DNA of 64,000 bases from JAFGRU01 sp016934985 (GCA_963665045.2 CAXXJQ010000009.1:682001-746000), one strand, 5' to 3'; counted from the stretch's first letter, positions 51,543-61,740 are shown. The notes: generated by a model not told the origin, from the sequence alone. Made by a program: numbers and translations.

Positions 51543-52463
51543 ATGAGTCAACATATAGAGATCAAACAAGAAATCCGGCGACTGGCCGATGAGCAGGACG
51601 CTATCATATTGGCCCACAACTACCAGCCTGACGAAATCCAGGAACTGGCCGATATTACCGGCGACTCCCTCGGCCTCTCCATTGCTGCCTCAGAGACATC
51701 GAAAAAAGTGATTGTCTTTTGCGGCGTCTATTTCATGGCGGAAAGCGCCGCCATTCTTTCTCCGGAGAAAACCGTCCTGCTTCCCCGAATTGACGCCGGC
51801 TGTCCTTTGGCTGACTCCATCACCCCACAAGGGCTACGCAAATTCAAAGAAAAGTTTCCGGGCGTTCCGGTCGTAACTTACGTTAACTCGACTGCGGCCG
51901 TCAAAGCCGAGAGCGATATCTGCTGCACCAGTGCCAATGCGCTCCAGGTCGTACAGTCCCTCGAAGATAACGAGGTCATTCTGACCCCTGATCGCAACCT
52001 CGGGCAATATATCGCCAGCCAGACCGACAAGACCGCTCATATCTGGGACGGCTGCTGCTGTATTCACGACGAGCTTCCCATCAAAGACCTCGAGAGCTGC
52101 ATGGCCGCCCACCCCGACGCCGTGGTTCTCGCCCACCCTGAATGTCAACCGCGGATCCTTAAACTGGCCGACCATGTCCAATCAACCAGTGGTATGCTTA
52201 ACTATGCCCGCAAAAGCTCGGAAAAGAAATTCATCATTGCCACGGAAAAGGGGCTTCTTTACCAGCTCCGGCGGGAAAACCCGGACAAGGAATTCATCCT
52301 GGCCTCCAACAGGCTGGTCTGCAAAAGTATGAAACTGACAACCCTGGAGGACGTCCGGAAAAGTTTGGCAACCATGAAGCCGGTCATCACCGTACCGGAA
52401 GAAATTCGGGCTCCGGCAAAAAAAGCGTTGGAACGAATGCTGGCCGTCCCCCGTGTAGACTGA
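51543..52463 (+). CDS. nadA: quinolinate synthase A
   Basis: This 306-residue iron-sulphur enzyme condenses iminoaspartate with dihydroxyacetone phosphate to quinolinate in NAD synthesis. Family stretches are ILAHNYQPDEIQELADITGDSLGL, VIVFCGVYFMAESAAIL, YVNSTAAVKAESDICCTSANA, and WDGCCCIH and HPECQPRI. The three cluster ligands are the cysteines in FCGVYF, CCTSANA and VLAHPECQ or GCCCIH, to be pinned down by alignment. The partner nadB is not in the window. A 277-base stretch without any gene precedes it. Confidence 0.96.
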   Translation: MSQHIEIKQEIRRLADEQDAIILAHNYQPDEIQELADITGDSLGLSIAASETSKKVIVFCGVYFMAESAAILSPEKTVLLPRIDAGCPLADSITPQGLRKFKEKFPGVPVVTYVNSTAAVKAESDICCTSANALQVVQSLEDNEVILTPDRNLGQYIASQTDKTAHIWDGCCCIHDELPIKDLESCMAAHPDAVVLAHPECQPRILKLADHVQSTSGMLNYARKSSEKKFIIATEKGLLYQLRRENPDKEFILASNRLVCKSMKLTTLEDVRKSLATMKPVITVPEEIRAPAKKALERMLAVPRVD

Positions 52464-52520
52464 TACCAGGTATCGCCCGCAACTTTGACCGGTTGTCGGC
52501 TGCAGGAGGACCCTGTTCCC

Positions 52521-55500
52521 TTGTCCAGAAACATCACTCAACCCTCCATTGAAAATTTTCCGGTTGAAGAAGCGACCCAAGCCCGCCATGCAGAGTTTCT
52601 CGGCCTGCAAGGTTCAGCCGGGGCCGCCCTGACCGCCAGGCTTCTACAAGGCACGGATGAAAATTTCATTGTCCTGGCACCCGATCACCTGAAAGCTGAA
52701 CAGTTTTACAAGGACCTGAACTTCCATCATAAACTTGGCGAAGAGGTCTTTTTCTTCCCCCACTGGGGCATAAACCCCTACGAGCCCCTCAACCCCCACC
52801 TCGAAATTGAAGCTGCCCGCATGGTCTCCCTTGCCGCTCTCCGGGAAGGGAAAGCCCGAATCGCTGTACTGCCGGCGCGAGCCCTTATGCAGCTGGTCAT
52901 GCCGCGCCAGATTCTTGATGAACTGCGCCTGAACCTGGAACCGGGCCAGGAATACGAACGTCAGGAGCTGTTGAATTTCCTCCTCAGGCTTGGCTACAAC
53001 ACCATGTCACTGGTGGAGGAAAGGGGGACTTTTTCCGTTCGCGGCGATATCCTCGATATCTTTCCGCCGACCACCTCAAAACCGGTTCGGGTTGAATTTT
53101 TCGACGACCTGGTGGAAAGAATGCGTCCTTTTGACCCGATCAGCCAGCGCACCTCCCGGGAAGAATTGCAGAATTTGACCATAATCCCGGTAAGGGAGAT
53201 GATTCTCACCGACGCCAATCTCAATATTTTCTCAAAACACTTGAAAAAACGCTGTGACGAGCTCGGCCTGCCACGCCCGCTGCGGGAATCCATCCTCACA
53301 GACATCTCCGAAGGACTCATGTTTCCCGGCTGTGCAGCCCTTCTCCCACTGAACTACGAACAACTTGACTCATTTTTTGACTATGCCGGCGATCGTCGCT
53401 GGATCGTCCTCGACCCACCGGAGGTCAGCCAGGAGCTTGAGCGCTTTGCTTCCCTGATACAGGAAGGGGCGGCGCGTGCCCAAGATAAAGCTTTCCCTTA
53501 TGCCGCTCCGGAAGAATTCTACCTGAGTTGGCGTGCGGTTGAGGAAAAACTGACGGGACAGAAGCGCTTTGATTTCTCCTCCCTGGACATTTCCCCTCTG
53601 AAAAAGGAATATCCGGTTTTTCATTTCCAGACTTTTGCCAACCACGACTTGCGCCAGGAATTGAGAAGCATCGATGACGGGGTTGGGGTTTTTACCGAGC
53701 ACGTAAAAAAATGGCTCAAAGAAGGCTGGCGCATCGTTCTCGTCTGCCATCAGCAGGGACAGGCGGAAAGGCTCAGGGATATCCTTCAGAACCGGGATCT
53801 GGTGCCCGATTTTTTTGGAGAAGGGCCCCTCCCGCAAAAAAAGGCAACATTGTCCATCGTTTTCGGCGAACTTTCTGCCGGTTTTCGCCTCCCCGAAGAA
53901 AAGCTCGCCATAATCACCGAGGAAGAGCTTTTTGGCGGAAGAACGCGGCGCAAAAGCAGCCGTAAGGGAACGGCCAAAGACTTTCTCAGTTCCTTTTCTG
54001 AACTCAAGGATGGCGACCACGTCGTTCATGCCGATCACGGCATAGCCCGCTACCACGGCCTGGTCCACCTCAAAACCAAACAGGTGGAAGGCGACTACCT
54101 CCATCTCGAATACGCCGGCGGTGACAAACTCTATGTCCCTGTCGAACGCATCGAAAAAATTCAAAAATATATCGGCGCCGAAGGCTATGGGCCACGCCTC
54201 GACAAGATGGGAGGAAACGCCTGGGAGAAAGCAGTTCTAAAAGCTCGGGCAGCCGTCGAGGAATTGGCGGGAGAACTGCTGAAAATCTATGCCAGCCGGG
54301 AGATGAGCGAAGGGTTCCGCTATTCAGCGCCAGACCCGATGTTCCGCGAGTTCGAAGCCGCATTCCTCTATGATGAAACCGAAGATCAGCTCATGGCCAT
54401 CCAGGATGTGCTCAAGGATATGCAGGCGGCAAAACCCATGGACCGCCTCATCTGCGGCGACGTCGGTTACGGCAAAACGGAAGTCGCTATCCGCGCCGCT
54501 TTCAAAGCCGTCATGGATGGAAAGCAGGTGGCCGTTCTGGTTCCTACCACGGTTCTGGCCCAGCAGCATCTGGAAACCTTTCGAGAACGCCTCAAGGATT
54601 ACCCGGTTGTAATAGATATGGTTTCGCGCTTCCGGGGGAAAAGCGAGCAGGAGGATATCCTCGCGCGAACCGCAGCAGGCAAAAGCGACATTCTAATCGG
54701 CACCCATCGTCTTCTCCAGCGCGACGTCCACTTCAAAGACCTGGGTCTGCTGATTATCGACGAGGAACAGCGCTTTGGCGTCAAACACAAGGAAAAACTC
54801 AAAAAATTCCGCGCTGAAGTCGATCTGCTGACCCTAACAGCCACCCCCATTCCCCGCACCCTGCACATGAGCCTGAGTGGACTCAGGGACCTTTCCATTA
54901 TCAGCACCCCGCCGGTCGACCGCCAGGCAATCCGCACGTACGTCACCAAATTTGACGATGGCCTGATCCGTGAGGCCATCCTGCGGGAACTGCGAAGAGG
55001 AGGCCAGGTCTTTTTTGTCCATAACCGTGTTCACACCATCAACGCTATGGCTGCTTTTCTCCGCAACCTCATTCCCGAAGCCCGTCTTGCCATCGGTCAC
55101 GGGCAGATGCCGGAAAAAGAGCTGGAAAAGGTCATGTTCGATTTCGTTGAAGGAAAAACCAACCTCCTCGTCTGCACCACTATCATCGAAAACGGCCTCG
55201 ACATTCCCCGCGCCAACACCATCGTTATCAACCGCGCCGACTGTTTCGGCCTCTCCCAGCTTTATCAGCTACGCGGACGGGTCGGGCGCTCCCATCAGCG
55301 CGCCTATGCCTACCTGCTGATTCCCTCCGCCGGCGCTGTCACCAAGGAAGCACGGCAGCGCCTCAAGGTTTTGCAGGATCTCACGGAGCTTGGCGCCGGT
55401 TTCACCATCGCCTCCCACGATCTCGAGATCCGCGGTGCGGGAGAATTGCTCGGCGCCCGCCAATCGGGGCAGGTGGCCGCCGTCGGCTTCGAAATGTATG

Positions 55501-55991
55501 CCGAACTATTGGAAGAAACCATCCAGGAAATGAAGGGGCTGGCCCGAAAAGAAGAGATCGATCCCGAAATCAAGCTGGGGCTTTCCGCCTTCCTGCCGGA
55601 AAAATACCTTCCCGACCCGAACCAGCGCCTGATCTTTTACAAAAAACTCTCCGCCGCCACCGATGAGGAAGAACTTTACGCCCTCATGGACGAACTCCGC
55701 GATCGCTTTGGCAAGCTGCCTGACCCGGCCCTTCTGCTTATCGACATTATGAAGCTGCGAGTCCTCATGAAGCGTCTCAAAATCACCCTGGCGGAATACG
55801 ACGGCCGCCAGATCATTTTCGCCTTTCACGCTTCGACCCCGGTTGAGCCGGAAAAAATTCTCGCCCTCATTGAAAAACAGGCGGCCCGCTACACCGTTAC
55901 ACCCGATTACCGGCTGCTGGTGCGAACCGGCCGTCTGGAGACTTCGGAACGCCACCAGACAGCCAAAAAAGAATTGCTTGCATTTCTTTAG
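52521..55991 (+). CDS. mfd: transcription-repair coupling factor Mfd
   Basis: The 1156-residue translocase removes RNA polymerase stalled at lesions and calls in UvrA. Domains in order are a UvrB-like N-terminal part (ARMVSLAALREGKARIAVLPARALMQLV), the RNA polymerase-interacting domain (LKDGDHVVHADHGIARYHGLVHL), and the helicase motor. The motor has Walker A ICGDVGYGKTEVA, the DEEQRFG box and RTLHMSLSGLRDLS, with the C-terminal helicase domain VHNRVHTINAMA to LRGRVGRSHQRAYAYLL and a C-terminal regulatory domain. TTG at 52521 with AGGAGG 11 bases upstream is preferred over TTG at 52485. Confidence 0.96.
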   Translation: MSRNITQPSIENFPVEEATQARHAEFLGLQGSAGAALTARLLQGTDENFIVLAPDHLKAEQFYKDLNFHHKLGEEVFFFPHWGINPYEPLNPHLEIEAARMVSLAALREGKARIAVLPARALMQLVMPRQILDELRLNLEPGQEYERQELLNFLLRLGYNTMSLVEERGTFSVRGDILDIFPPTTSKPVRVEFFDDLVERMRPFDPISQRTSREELQNLTIIPVREMILTDANLNIFSKHLKKRCDELGLPRPLRESILTDISEGLMFPGCAALLPLNYEQLDSFFDYAGDRRWIVLDPPEVSQELERFASLIQEGAARAQDKAFPYAAPEEFYLSWRAVEEKLTGQKRFDFSSLDISPLKKEYPVFHFQTFANHDLRQELRSIDDGVGVFTEHVKKWLKEGWRIVLVCHQQGQAERLRDILQNRDLVPDFFGEGPLPQKKATLSIVFGELSAGFRLPEEKLAIITEEELFGGRTRRKSSRKGTAKDFLSSFSELKDGDHVVHADHGIARYHGLVHLKTKQVEGDYLHLEYAGGDKLYVPVERIEKIQKYIGAEGYGPRLDKMGGNAWEKAVLKARAAVEELAGELLKIYASREMSEGFRYSAPDPMFREFEAAFLYDETEDQLMAIQDVLKDMQAAKPMDRLICGDVGYGKTEVAIRAAFKAVMDGKQVAVLVPTTVLAQQHLETFRERLKDYPVVIDMVSRFRGKSEQEDILARTAAGKSDILIGTHRLLQRDVHFKDLGLLIIDEEQRFGVKHKEKLKKFRAEVDLLTLTATPIPRTLHMSLSGLRDLSIISTPPVDRQAIRTYVTKFDDGLIREAILRELRRGGQVFFVHNRVHTINAMAAFLRNLIPEARLAIGHGQMPEKELEKVMFDFVEGKTNLLVCTTIIENGLDIPRANTIVINRADCFGLSQLYQLRGRVGRSHQRAYAYLLIPSAGAVTKEARQRLKVLQDLTELGAGFTIASHDLEIRGAGELLGARQSGQVAAVGFEMYAELLEETIQEMKGLARKEEIDPEIKLGLSAFLPEKYLPDPNQRLIFYKKLSAATDEEELYALMDELRDRFGKLPDPALLLIDIMKLRVLMKRLKITLAEYDGRQIIFAFHASTPVEPEKILALIEKQAARYTVTPDYRLLVRTGRLETSERHQTAKKELLAFL

Positions 55992-56103
55992 CTGTGATAT
56001 TTTTCCCATCATGAGCCGAGTGGCTTTTTAACTACCAATTCTCCCGTTCTTTTTCGCCCTCATCTCCCCTAACCTTCCCCCTCAACCATGGATGTGTTTT
56101 CCG

Positions 56104-57075
56104 ATGTCCGGCATCACCGCAAAACATCTTGGCGCCTTTTTTCTTTTTTGCCTGATTTTTCTGGCCGGGGCTTGCCAGAAAGAACAGGCCCCGACCTCGC
56201 CAACTCTGATCCGGATCAATGACAAAAATGTTTCACTGCGTCACTTCCAAGCGGAGTTCAAAAGGAGCTTCCCGCTCTGGGAGAAGCTCCCGCCTGAGGA
56301 AAAATCCGAAATGCAAAGGGCTCTCATTGCCGAGCTGATTGACCGGGCGCTGGTTCGCTCTGAGGCCGACCGTCTCGGCATCAGCATCTCCGACCAGATG
56401 GTGGAAAAATCGTTTCAGGCTTTCTGGAACGAGTATCCTCCTGAAAAAAGGGAAACCCTGCTGGATGACCAAGGGATAACGGCCGAGCAATGGAAAGCGG
56501 AGGAGAAACAACGCCTGCTCCTGAAAGAAGTGGCCATGCGGGCCGTTTATGAAAAACTGCAGGTCAGCGAAGAGGAGGTCGAAACCTATTACCGCGACAA
56601 TTTTGCTGATTTCAAAGGCGAAGAAGAGGTGCGGGCCCGGCAGATTTTGCTATCCAGCGAAGAAAACGCCCGCCAGGTCCTGTCCCTCCTGCGCCAGGGG
56701 GGATCTTTTGCAGAAGTGGCCCGCGAACATTCCCTTTCTCCCGACGCCGCCCAGGGAGGGGATCTGGGGTTTTTCCCTCGCGGCCAGATGCCCGAGGAGT
56801 TTGACGCGGTGGTTTTTAAACTGACTCCCGGAAGAATCAGCGACATCGTCCAAACCCCTTACGGCTTTCACATTTTCCTGGTGGAAGAGCACAGGAAACC
56901 GACTAAGCCATCGCTGGAAGAAACTCGACCCCGAATCCGAAGCATATTACTTGAACGAAAAAGGGAAACCGCCTACAATAATTGGCTGGTACGGCTTCGC
57001 AGTAGAGCCTTTATCGAAATCGACTGGTCCCTGCTGAATCACACGCACCGGGGACCTCAACAGGCCCAAAATTGA
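56104..57075 (+). CDS. parvulin-type peptidyl-prolyl isomerase lipoprotein
   Basis: This 323-residue envelope protein has a lipoprotein signal (LIFLAGAC) and a SurA/PrsA-like N-terminal helical part (LIRINDKNVSLRHFQAEFKR). A rotamase core follows, with ARQILLSSEENARQVLSLLRQGGSFAEVAREHSLSPDAAQGGDLGFFPRGQMPEEFDAVVF and VQTPYGFHIFLVEEHR. It should help fold outer membrane or periplasmic proteins. ATG at 56104 is preferred over GTG at 56092. It lies 15 bases before a second isomerase-like gene, behind mfd. Confidence 0.9.
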   Translation: MSGITAKHLGAFFLFCLIFLAGACQKEQAPTSPTLIRINDKNVSLRHFQAEFKRSFPLWEKLPPEEKSEMQRALIAELIDRALVRSEADRLGISISDQMVEKSFQAFWNEYPPEKRETLLDDQGITAEQWKAEEKQRLLLKEVAMRAVYEKLQVSEEEVETYYRDNFADFKGEEEVRARQILLSSEENARQVLSLLRQGGSFAEVAREHSLSPDAAQGGDLGFFPRGQMPEEFDAVVFKLTPGRISDIVQTPYGFHIFLVEEHRKPTKPSLEETRPRIRSILLERKRETAYNNWLVRLRSRAFIEIDWSLLNHTHRGPQQAQN

Positions 57076-57090
57076 AAGGTCAAGGATTAC

Positions 57091-58032
57091 ATGAAATGGC
57101 AATATTCGGCGGCCGCCGCCTTGATTCTGCTTTTGTTCAGTGCCGGCCTGGCCGGCGGTGTCATCGTCAACCGCATCGCAGCCATCGTAAATGACGAGGT
57201 CATCACCACCAACCAACTCGATGAAAAACTGGCCTTGTACAAAGAAAATTTCAAAAACCTCCCCGAGTCCGAAATGGATCAGGCCCGCAGCCAGGTCCTC
57301 AACGTCCTCATTGAGGAGACCCTCGTCAAACAAAGGATTAAAGAGCTGAAGATCACGGTCAGCGACTCCCAGGTTGAATCGGCCATTCAGGACGTGCAGA
57401 AAAGCAATCGGATGACTCGCGAACAACTTATAGCAGCTCTCCTCAATCAGGGTATGACCTTCGAGGATTATCTGGAAAAGATGCGCATGCAGCTCCTCCG
57501 CTTTCAGCTTGTAAGCCAGGATGTGCGGAGAAAGGTTGTTGTAACGGAGCAAGAACTTCTTGACTATTTTCGCAACCATAAAGAGGACTATCGTCAAGAG
57601 CCGTTCCTTCGTCTCGGCTATCTCGATTTTTCCATTGACAACCCACTGGCAAGTGAAAAAATCAGGTCCCGGGCCCTTGAAATACAGCAACAGCTGCGTA
57701 GTGGGAAAAGTTTTGGCGATATTCTCCGTACTACCTCCGGAGAAGACCACATCTCTGGAGGAGAGTTGGGTAAAATCCGTTTTGAAGATCTGGACCCTGT
57801 TTACGCCAATGCGGTAAGGGACCTGCCCGAGGGGGGTATCAGCGAGATTCTGGAAACTCCCGACACCCTGCGCCTCCTCTACCTGGAGGAAAGAAACCCC
57901 GGCGCAGTCAATAAATTCGAACAGGTCCGCGCCGGCATTGAAAAAAAATTGACCGACCAGCGCATGGAAGAACGTTTCAAGGAGTGGGCGGAAAATCTGA
58001 AAAAGGAAGCCCGCATCGAGATCCTTCTCTAG
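57091..58032 (+). CDS. SurA N-terminal domain chaperone
   Basis: The 313-residue secreted protein has a signal peptide (residues 1-24) and a SurA-type N-domain: VNRIAAIVNDEVITTNQLDEKL and VLIEETLVKQRIKELKITVSD. A parvulin-like domain follows (FLRLGYLDFSIDNPLASEKIRSRALEIQQQLRSGKSFGDI, SGGELGKIRFEDLDP). Catalytic residues are less complete than in active rotamases, so a chaperone role for outer membrane proteins is likely. AAGGA lies 5 bases before the ATG, and the two envelope chaperone genes are cotranscribed. Confidence 0.88.
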   Translation: MKWQYSAAAALILLLFSAGLAGGVIVNRIAAIVNDEVITTNQLDEKLALYKENFKNLPESEMDQARSQVLNVLIEETLVKQRIKELKITVSDSQVESAIQDVQKSNRMTREQLIAALLNQGMTFEDYLEKMRMQLLRFQLVSQDVRRKVVVTEQELLDYFRNHKEDYRQEPFLRLGYLDFSIDNPLASEKIRSRALEIQQQLRSGKSFGDILRTTSGEDHISGGELGKIRFEDLDPVYANAVRDLPEGGISEILETPDTLRLLYLEERNPGAVNKFEQVRAGIEKKLTDQRMEERFKEWAENLKKEARIEILL

Positions 58033-58045
58033 CTCTAATCCTATC

Positions 58046-60868
58046 ATGCCGGAAAAAATCAGTATTCGAGGGGCCAGGGAACACAACCTGAAAGGGATTG
58101 ATCTTGACATCCCCCGCAACCGCCTGACGGTTATAACAGGTGTGTCCGGATCAGGGAAAAGCACCCTCGCCTTTGACACGATCTATGCGGAAGGGCAGCG
58201 TCGTTACGTCGAAAGCCTCTCCGCATACGCCCGCCAGTTTCTGGAACTGATGGAGAAGCCCGATGTGGAAAGCATCGAGGGCCTCTCTCCGGCCATCTCC
58301 ATCGAACAGAAAACCACCTCACGCAACCCCCGCTCCACGGTCGGAACCGTCACTGAAATCTACGATTACCTGCGTCTTCTCTACGCCCGCGTCGGCCGCG
58401 CCCACTGCTACGTCTGCGGCAAGGAAATCTCTTCCCAGACCGTTGAGCAGATTGTCGATCGCGTTCTCAATCTACCCGAAAAAAGCCGCCTTCTGCTACT
58501 TGCCCCTTTAGTCAGGGGCCGCAAAGGTGAATACCGTCGCGAGCTTAAAAAACTCCAGGCCGACGGTTTCGTCCGCGTTCTCATTGACGGCGAGATGCGG
58601 GAACTGACTGATGAGATAGAGCTCGACAAAAATAAAAAGCACACCATTGAGGTGGTTGTCGACCGCCTCATCGTCAAAAAGGGCATGGCTTCGCGCCTGG
58701 CCGACTCTCTGGAGACCGCTCTGAAGCTTGCCGACGGCATCGTCAAGGTGCAAATTGATCAGGGTGAAACCCTCATTTTTTCGGAAAAACATGCCTGCCC
58801 CGACTGCGGCGTCTCCTTCCCGGAGGTCAGCCCACGCATGTTTTCCTTCAATAACCCCTTCGGCGCCTGTGAGGACTGCGCCGGTCTCGGCATCCGCAGG
58901 TTCTTCGATCCGGACAGCATCGTCCCGGATCCCGGACTGCCATTGAACAAGGGCGCCATTGCCCCCTGGAGCAGCCGTACCGGTTTCTATTACCAGCAGA
59001 TGCTCGAAGCCCTGGCCGCCCATTACGGCTTCGACCTTGCCCCCCCATTCGGCGAACTCCCCGAAAACTTCAGGCAAATCGTTCTGTACGGCACCGGGAA
59101 GGAAAAAGTCCAGTTCCATTTCGACAACGGCAACCGCCAGCACGTCTTCAGCAAACCTTTCGAGGGAGTCATCCCCAATCTGGAGCGGCGCTACCGGGAA
59201 ACCGATTCGGAAATAATCCGGGAAAACCTCGAAAGATACATGAATATCATGCCCTGCCCGACCTGCGATGGCGCGCGCCTGCGGCGCGAATCCCTGCACT
59301 TCACCGTCGGCGGCAAAAACATCCGTGAGCTGACCACCCTGAGTGTGGCCGAAGCCGAAGGTTTTTTTGAAACCCTGGAGCTGCCGCCCAAGGAACAGCA
59401 GATCGCCAGGCGCATTCTCAAGGAAATCCGCGAGCGCCTCTCGTTTTTGACCCGGGTCGGCCTTGATTACCTGAGTCTCGACCGCTCCTCCGGAACCCTG
59501 TCCGGCGGCGAAGGGCAGCGCATCCGTCTCGCCACCCAGATCGGCTCCTCCCTGGTCGGCGTCATCTATATCCTGGACGAACCTTCCATCGGTCTACACC
59601 AGCGGGACAACCAACGACTTCTCGAAACGCTCCAGAAATTACGGGATCTAGGCAACTCGGTGCTGGTTGTCGAGCATGATGAAGATACCATTCTTGCCGC
59701 CGATCACGTAATCGACATGGGGCCCGGGGCTGGAATTCATGGCGGGGAAATTGTCGCCCAAGGCACCCCCGAGGAGATTTGCCGCAACCCTCACTCTCTG
59801 ACCGGCAAATTCCTTTCCGGAGAACTCTCCATCAAGGTGCCGGAACAGCGCCGTGACAGCAACCGTCAGATGTCCATTTTGGGCGCCACGGAAAACAACC
59901 TCAAAGATATCGATGTCCATATTCCCCTCGGAATTATGACCTGCGTGACCGGCGTTTCAGGGTCCGGTAAATCGACCCTCATTATTGACACCCTCTACAA
60001 CGCCCTGTCCCGCCATTTTTACCGGAGCAAGGAAAAACCGGGCAAACACCGCGAGCTCACGGGGGTGGAATTCCTCGACAAGGTGATCAACATCGACCAG
60101 TCGCCCATCGGCCGCACGCCCCGCTCAAATCCCGCCACCTACACCGGTGTCTTCACTGATATCCGGGAACTCTTTTCGCAATTGGCGGAATCGAAAATCA
60201 GGGGCTACAAACCGGGACGATTTTCGTTTAATGTTAAAGGAGGGCGTTGCGAAGCCTGTCAGGGGGACGGCATCATCCGCATCGAGATGCACTTTCTGCC
60301 CGATGTCTACGTTCCCTGCGAGGTCTGCAAGGGAAAACGCTACAACCGCGAAACCATGGAGGTCGCCTACAAGGGGAAAAACATTGCCGAAGTGCTCGAC
60401 ATGACGGTCAGCCAGGCCCTCGATTTCCTCGGCAACATTCCGAAAATCAGGCACAAACTGGAAACCATGCGCGACGTCGGCCTCGAATACATCAAGCTCG
60501 GGCAAAGCGCCACCACCCTTTCAGGAGGGGAGGCCCAGCGCATCAAGCTGTCCAAGGAGCTCGGCAAAAGAGCCACCGGCAGAACCCTTTACATCCTTGA
60601 TGAGCCGACAACCGGCCTCCATTTCGCCGACATCGAGAAACTTCTCCGCGTTCTCCAACGGCTGGTCGACCAGGGCAATACGGTGGTGATTATCGAGCAC
60701 AACCTTGATGTTATCAAAACCGCCGACTATATCATCGATCTCGGCCCCGAAGGAGGCAACCGCGGGGGCGAGGTTATCGCCTGCGGCACCCCCGAAGCCG
60801 TAGCAGCCTGTGAACGGTCTCATACCGGGAAGTTCCTGAAACCCTGTCTCGGGGAGAAAAACAGGTAG
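58046..60868 (+). CDS. uvrA: excinuclease ABC subunit A
   Basis: The 940-residue damage recogniser has two ABC modules (Walker A GVSGSGKST at both about residue 31 and near 640; signatures LSGGEGQRIRLATQIG and LSGGEAQRIKLSKELG). Zinc modules are CPDCGVSFPEVSPRMFSFNN with CEDC, and CEACQGDG with CEVCKGKRY. It pairs with UvrB for nucleotide excision repair and with Mfd for transcription-coupled repair; mfd lies nearby. The ATG at 58046 gives the family start. Confidence 0.97.
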   Translation: MPEKISIRGAREHNLKGIDLDIPRNRLTVITGVSGSGKSTLAFDTIYAEGQRRYVESLSAYARQFLELMEKPDVESIEGLSPAISIEQKTTSRNPRSTVGTVTEIYDYLRLLYARVGRAHCYVCGKEISSQTVEQIVDRVLNLPEKSRLLLLAPLVRGRKGEYRRELKKLQADGFVRVLIDGEMRELTDEIELDKNKKHTIEVVVDRLIVKKGMASRLADSLETALKLADGIVKVQIDQGETLIFSEKHACPDCGVSFPEVSPRMFSFNNPFGACEDCAGLGIRRFFDPDSIVPDPGLPLNKGAIAPWSSRTGFYYQQMLEALAAHYGFDLAPPFGELPENFRQIVLYGTGKEKVQFHFDNGNRQHVFSKPFEGVIPNLERRYRETDSEIIRENLERYMNIMPCPTCDGARLRRESLHFTVGGKNIRELTTLSVAEAEGFFETLELPPKEQQIARRILKEIRERLSFLTRVGLDYLSLDRSSGTLSGGEGQRIRLATQIGSSLVGVIYILDEPSIGLHQRDNQRLLETLQKLRDLGNSVLVVEHDEDTILAADHVIDMGPGAGIHGGEIVAQGTPEEICRNPHSLTGKFLSGELSIKVPEQRRDSNRQMSILGATENNLKDIDVHIPLGIMTCVTGVSGSGKSTLIIDTLYNALSRHFYRSKEKPGKHRELTGVEFLDKVINIDQSPIGRTPRSNPATYTGVFTDIRELFSQLAESKIRGYKPGRFSFNVKGGRCEACQGDGIIRIEMHFLPDVYVPCEVCKGKRYNRETMEVAYKGKNIAEVLDMTVSQALDFLGNIPKIRHKLETMRDVGLEYIKLGQSATTLSGGEAQRIKLSKELGKRATGRTLYILDEPTTGLHFADIEKLLRVLQRLVDQGNTVVIIEHNLDVIKTADYIIDLGPEGGNRGGEVIACGTPEAVAACERSHTGKFLKPCLGEKNR

Positions 60869-60870
60869 AT

Positions 60871-60923
60871 AGGCCGAAGACCGAAGAGAGAGGTATTAGG
60901 GTTTACCTAATAGTCTTCGGCCT
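60871..60923. repeat. nested perfect inverted repeats downstream of uvrA
   Basis: AGGCCGAAGAC (60871-60881) pairs with GTCTTCGGCCT (60913-60923), and within it TATTAGG (60894-60900) pairs with CCTAATA (60906-60912) around a 5-base loop. A 12-base bulge separates the two stems on one side only. No T-run follows, so this may be a rho-independent-terminator-like structure, or an element such as a REP sequence. Confidence 0.5.
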
Positions 60924-61026
60924 TCAGTCTAAACCCCTAACCCAACAGCCGCCGGACTAAACAACCTGACTTTATAAAAACGACAGGTGACAGGTAGCCC
61001 GTTAAAGCAGTTCATAGAGTTTTACC

Positions 61027-61599
61027 ATGAGTCTCTGCCACAAACGGTTATTCAGGCCGCCATTACAAAACCAGCAGGGGGCCGCCCTCCTCATTGTTTT
61101 GATCCTGGTCGTGATCATGGGTCTTGGTGCGGGCATTGCCGGCACCACCTGGGACACCATTACCCAGCGCGCCCGGGAGCAGGAACTCCTTTTCCGCGGA
61201 GAGGAATACCGCAAGGCCATTGAAAGCTACTTCGTCGGCAACAATGTCGGGCAGAAAGGAAGCCTTCCCGGCGAGCTTAAAGACCTACTCAAGGACCCCC
61301 GCGCCCTGCACACAGTTCGCCATCTGCGCAAGCTTTACCCCGACCCCATGACCGGCAAAGAATGGTTCGTCATCCGCAACAATGCCAAAAGGATTATCGG
61401 CGTCCGCAGCACCAGCACCAGAGCCCCTTTCAAAAAAGAGGGTTTTGACAAAGGCTATGAGGATTTTGCCAATGCCGAAACCTACCAGAACTGGGAATTT
61501 GTCTACAACCCTGAGAGCGAAACGAAAGCCTCAGAAGAAACGTCTCCCTCACCGTTCTCCCCCTCACCGTTTGTTGCGACACCCTTTAGCGAAAGCTGA
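61027..61599 (+). CDS. pseudopilin-like, type II secretion-type protein
   Basis: This 190-residue protein has a short basic leader (MSLCHKRLFRPPLQNQQG) and a long hydrophobic helix (AALLIVLILVVIMGLGAGIAG). It carries the pattern of a prepilin-like signal, although the residue at position +5 is not the usual glutamate. A globular part follows with EYRKAIESYFVGNN and LPGELKDLLKDPR, and a Ser/Pro-rich end (about 170-190). It is related to type II secretion pseudopilins in Geobacter-type genomes. No other secretion genes are adjacent. Confidence 0.72.
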   Translation: MSLCHKRLFRPPLQNQQGAALLIVLILVVIMGLGAGIAGTTWDTITQRAREQELLFRGEEYRKAIESYFVGNNVGQKGSLPGELKDLLKDPRALHTVRHLRKLYPDPMTGKEWFVIRNNAKRIIGVRSTSTRAPFKKEGFDKGYEDFANAETYQNWEFVYNPESETKASEETSPSPFSPSPFVATPFSES

Positions 61600-61651
61600 C
61601 AGGAAAGTCGATTTTCATACGGCGCATCTTTTTTCCCGCGGGAAATATGGG

Positions 61652-61680
61652 TTGACAATCCCAGGGGCCAGCCCTAGTAT
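61652..61680 (+). promoter_or_regulatory. sigma-70 promoter of mgtE
   Basis: A perfect -35 TTGACA (61652-61657) is followed after 17 bases by TAGTAT (61675-61680). Transcription would start about 50 bases before the mgtE ATG, too short a leader for an M-box magnesium riboswitch. Confidence 0.65.
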
Positions 61681-61740
61681 TATTTGTTTAAATATCCCTT
61701 TTTTCTGATTATTTCCCGTGACTCGGGGAGGAGAAACTCC

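Noticed and set aside
56947..58179. A 410-codon minus-strand frame opposite the SurA-like gene
   Set aside because: The + strand encodes a secreted SurA-type chaperone with clear motifs; this is its antisense shadow.
61600..61740. Possible magnesium (M-box) riboswitch before mgtE
   Set aside because: The promoter at 61652-61680 leaves a leader of only about 50 bases, and no M-box core was seen.
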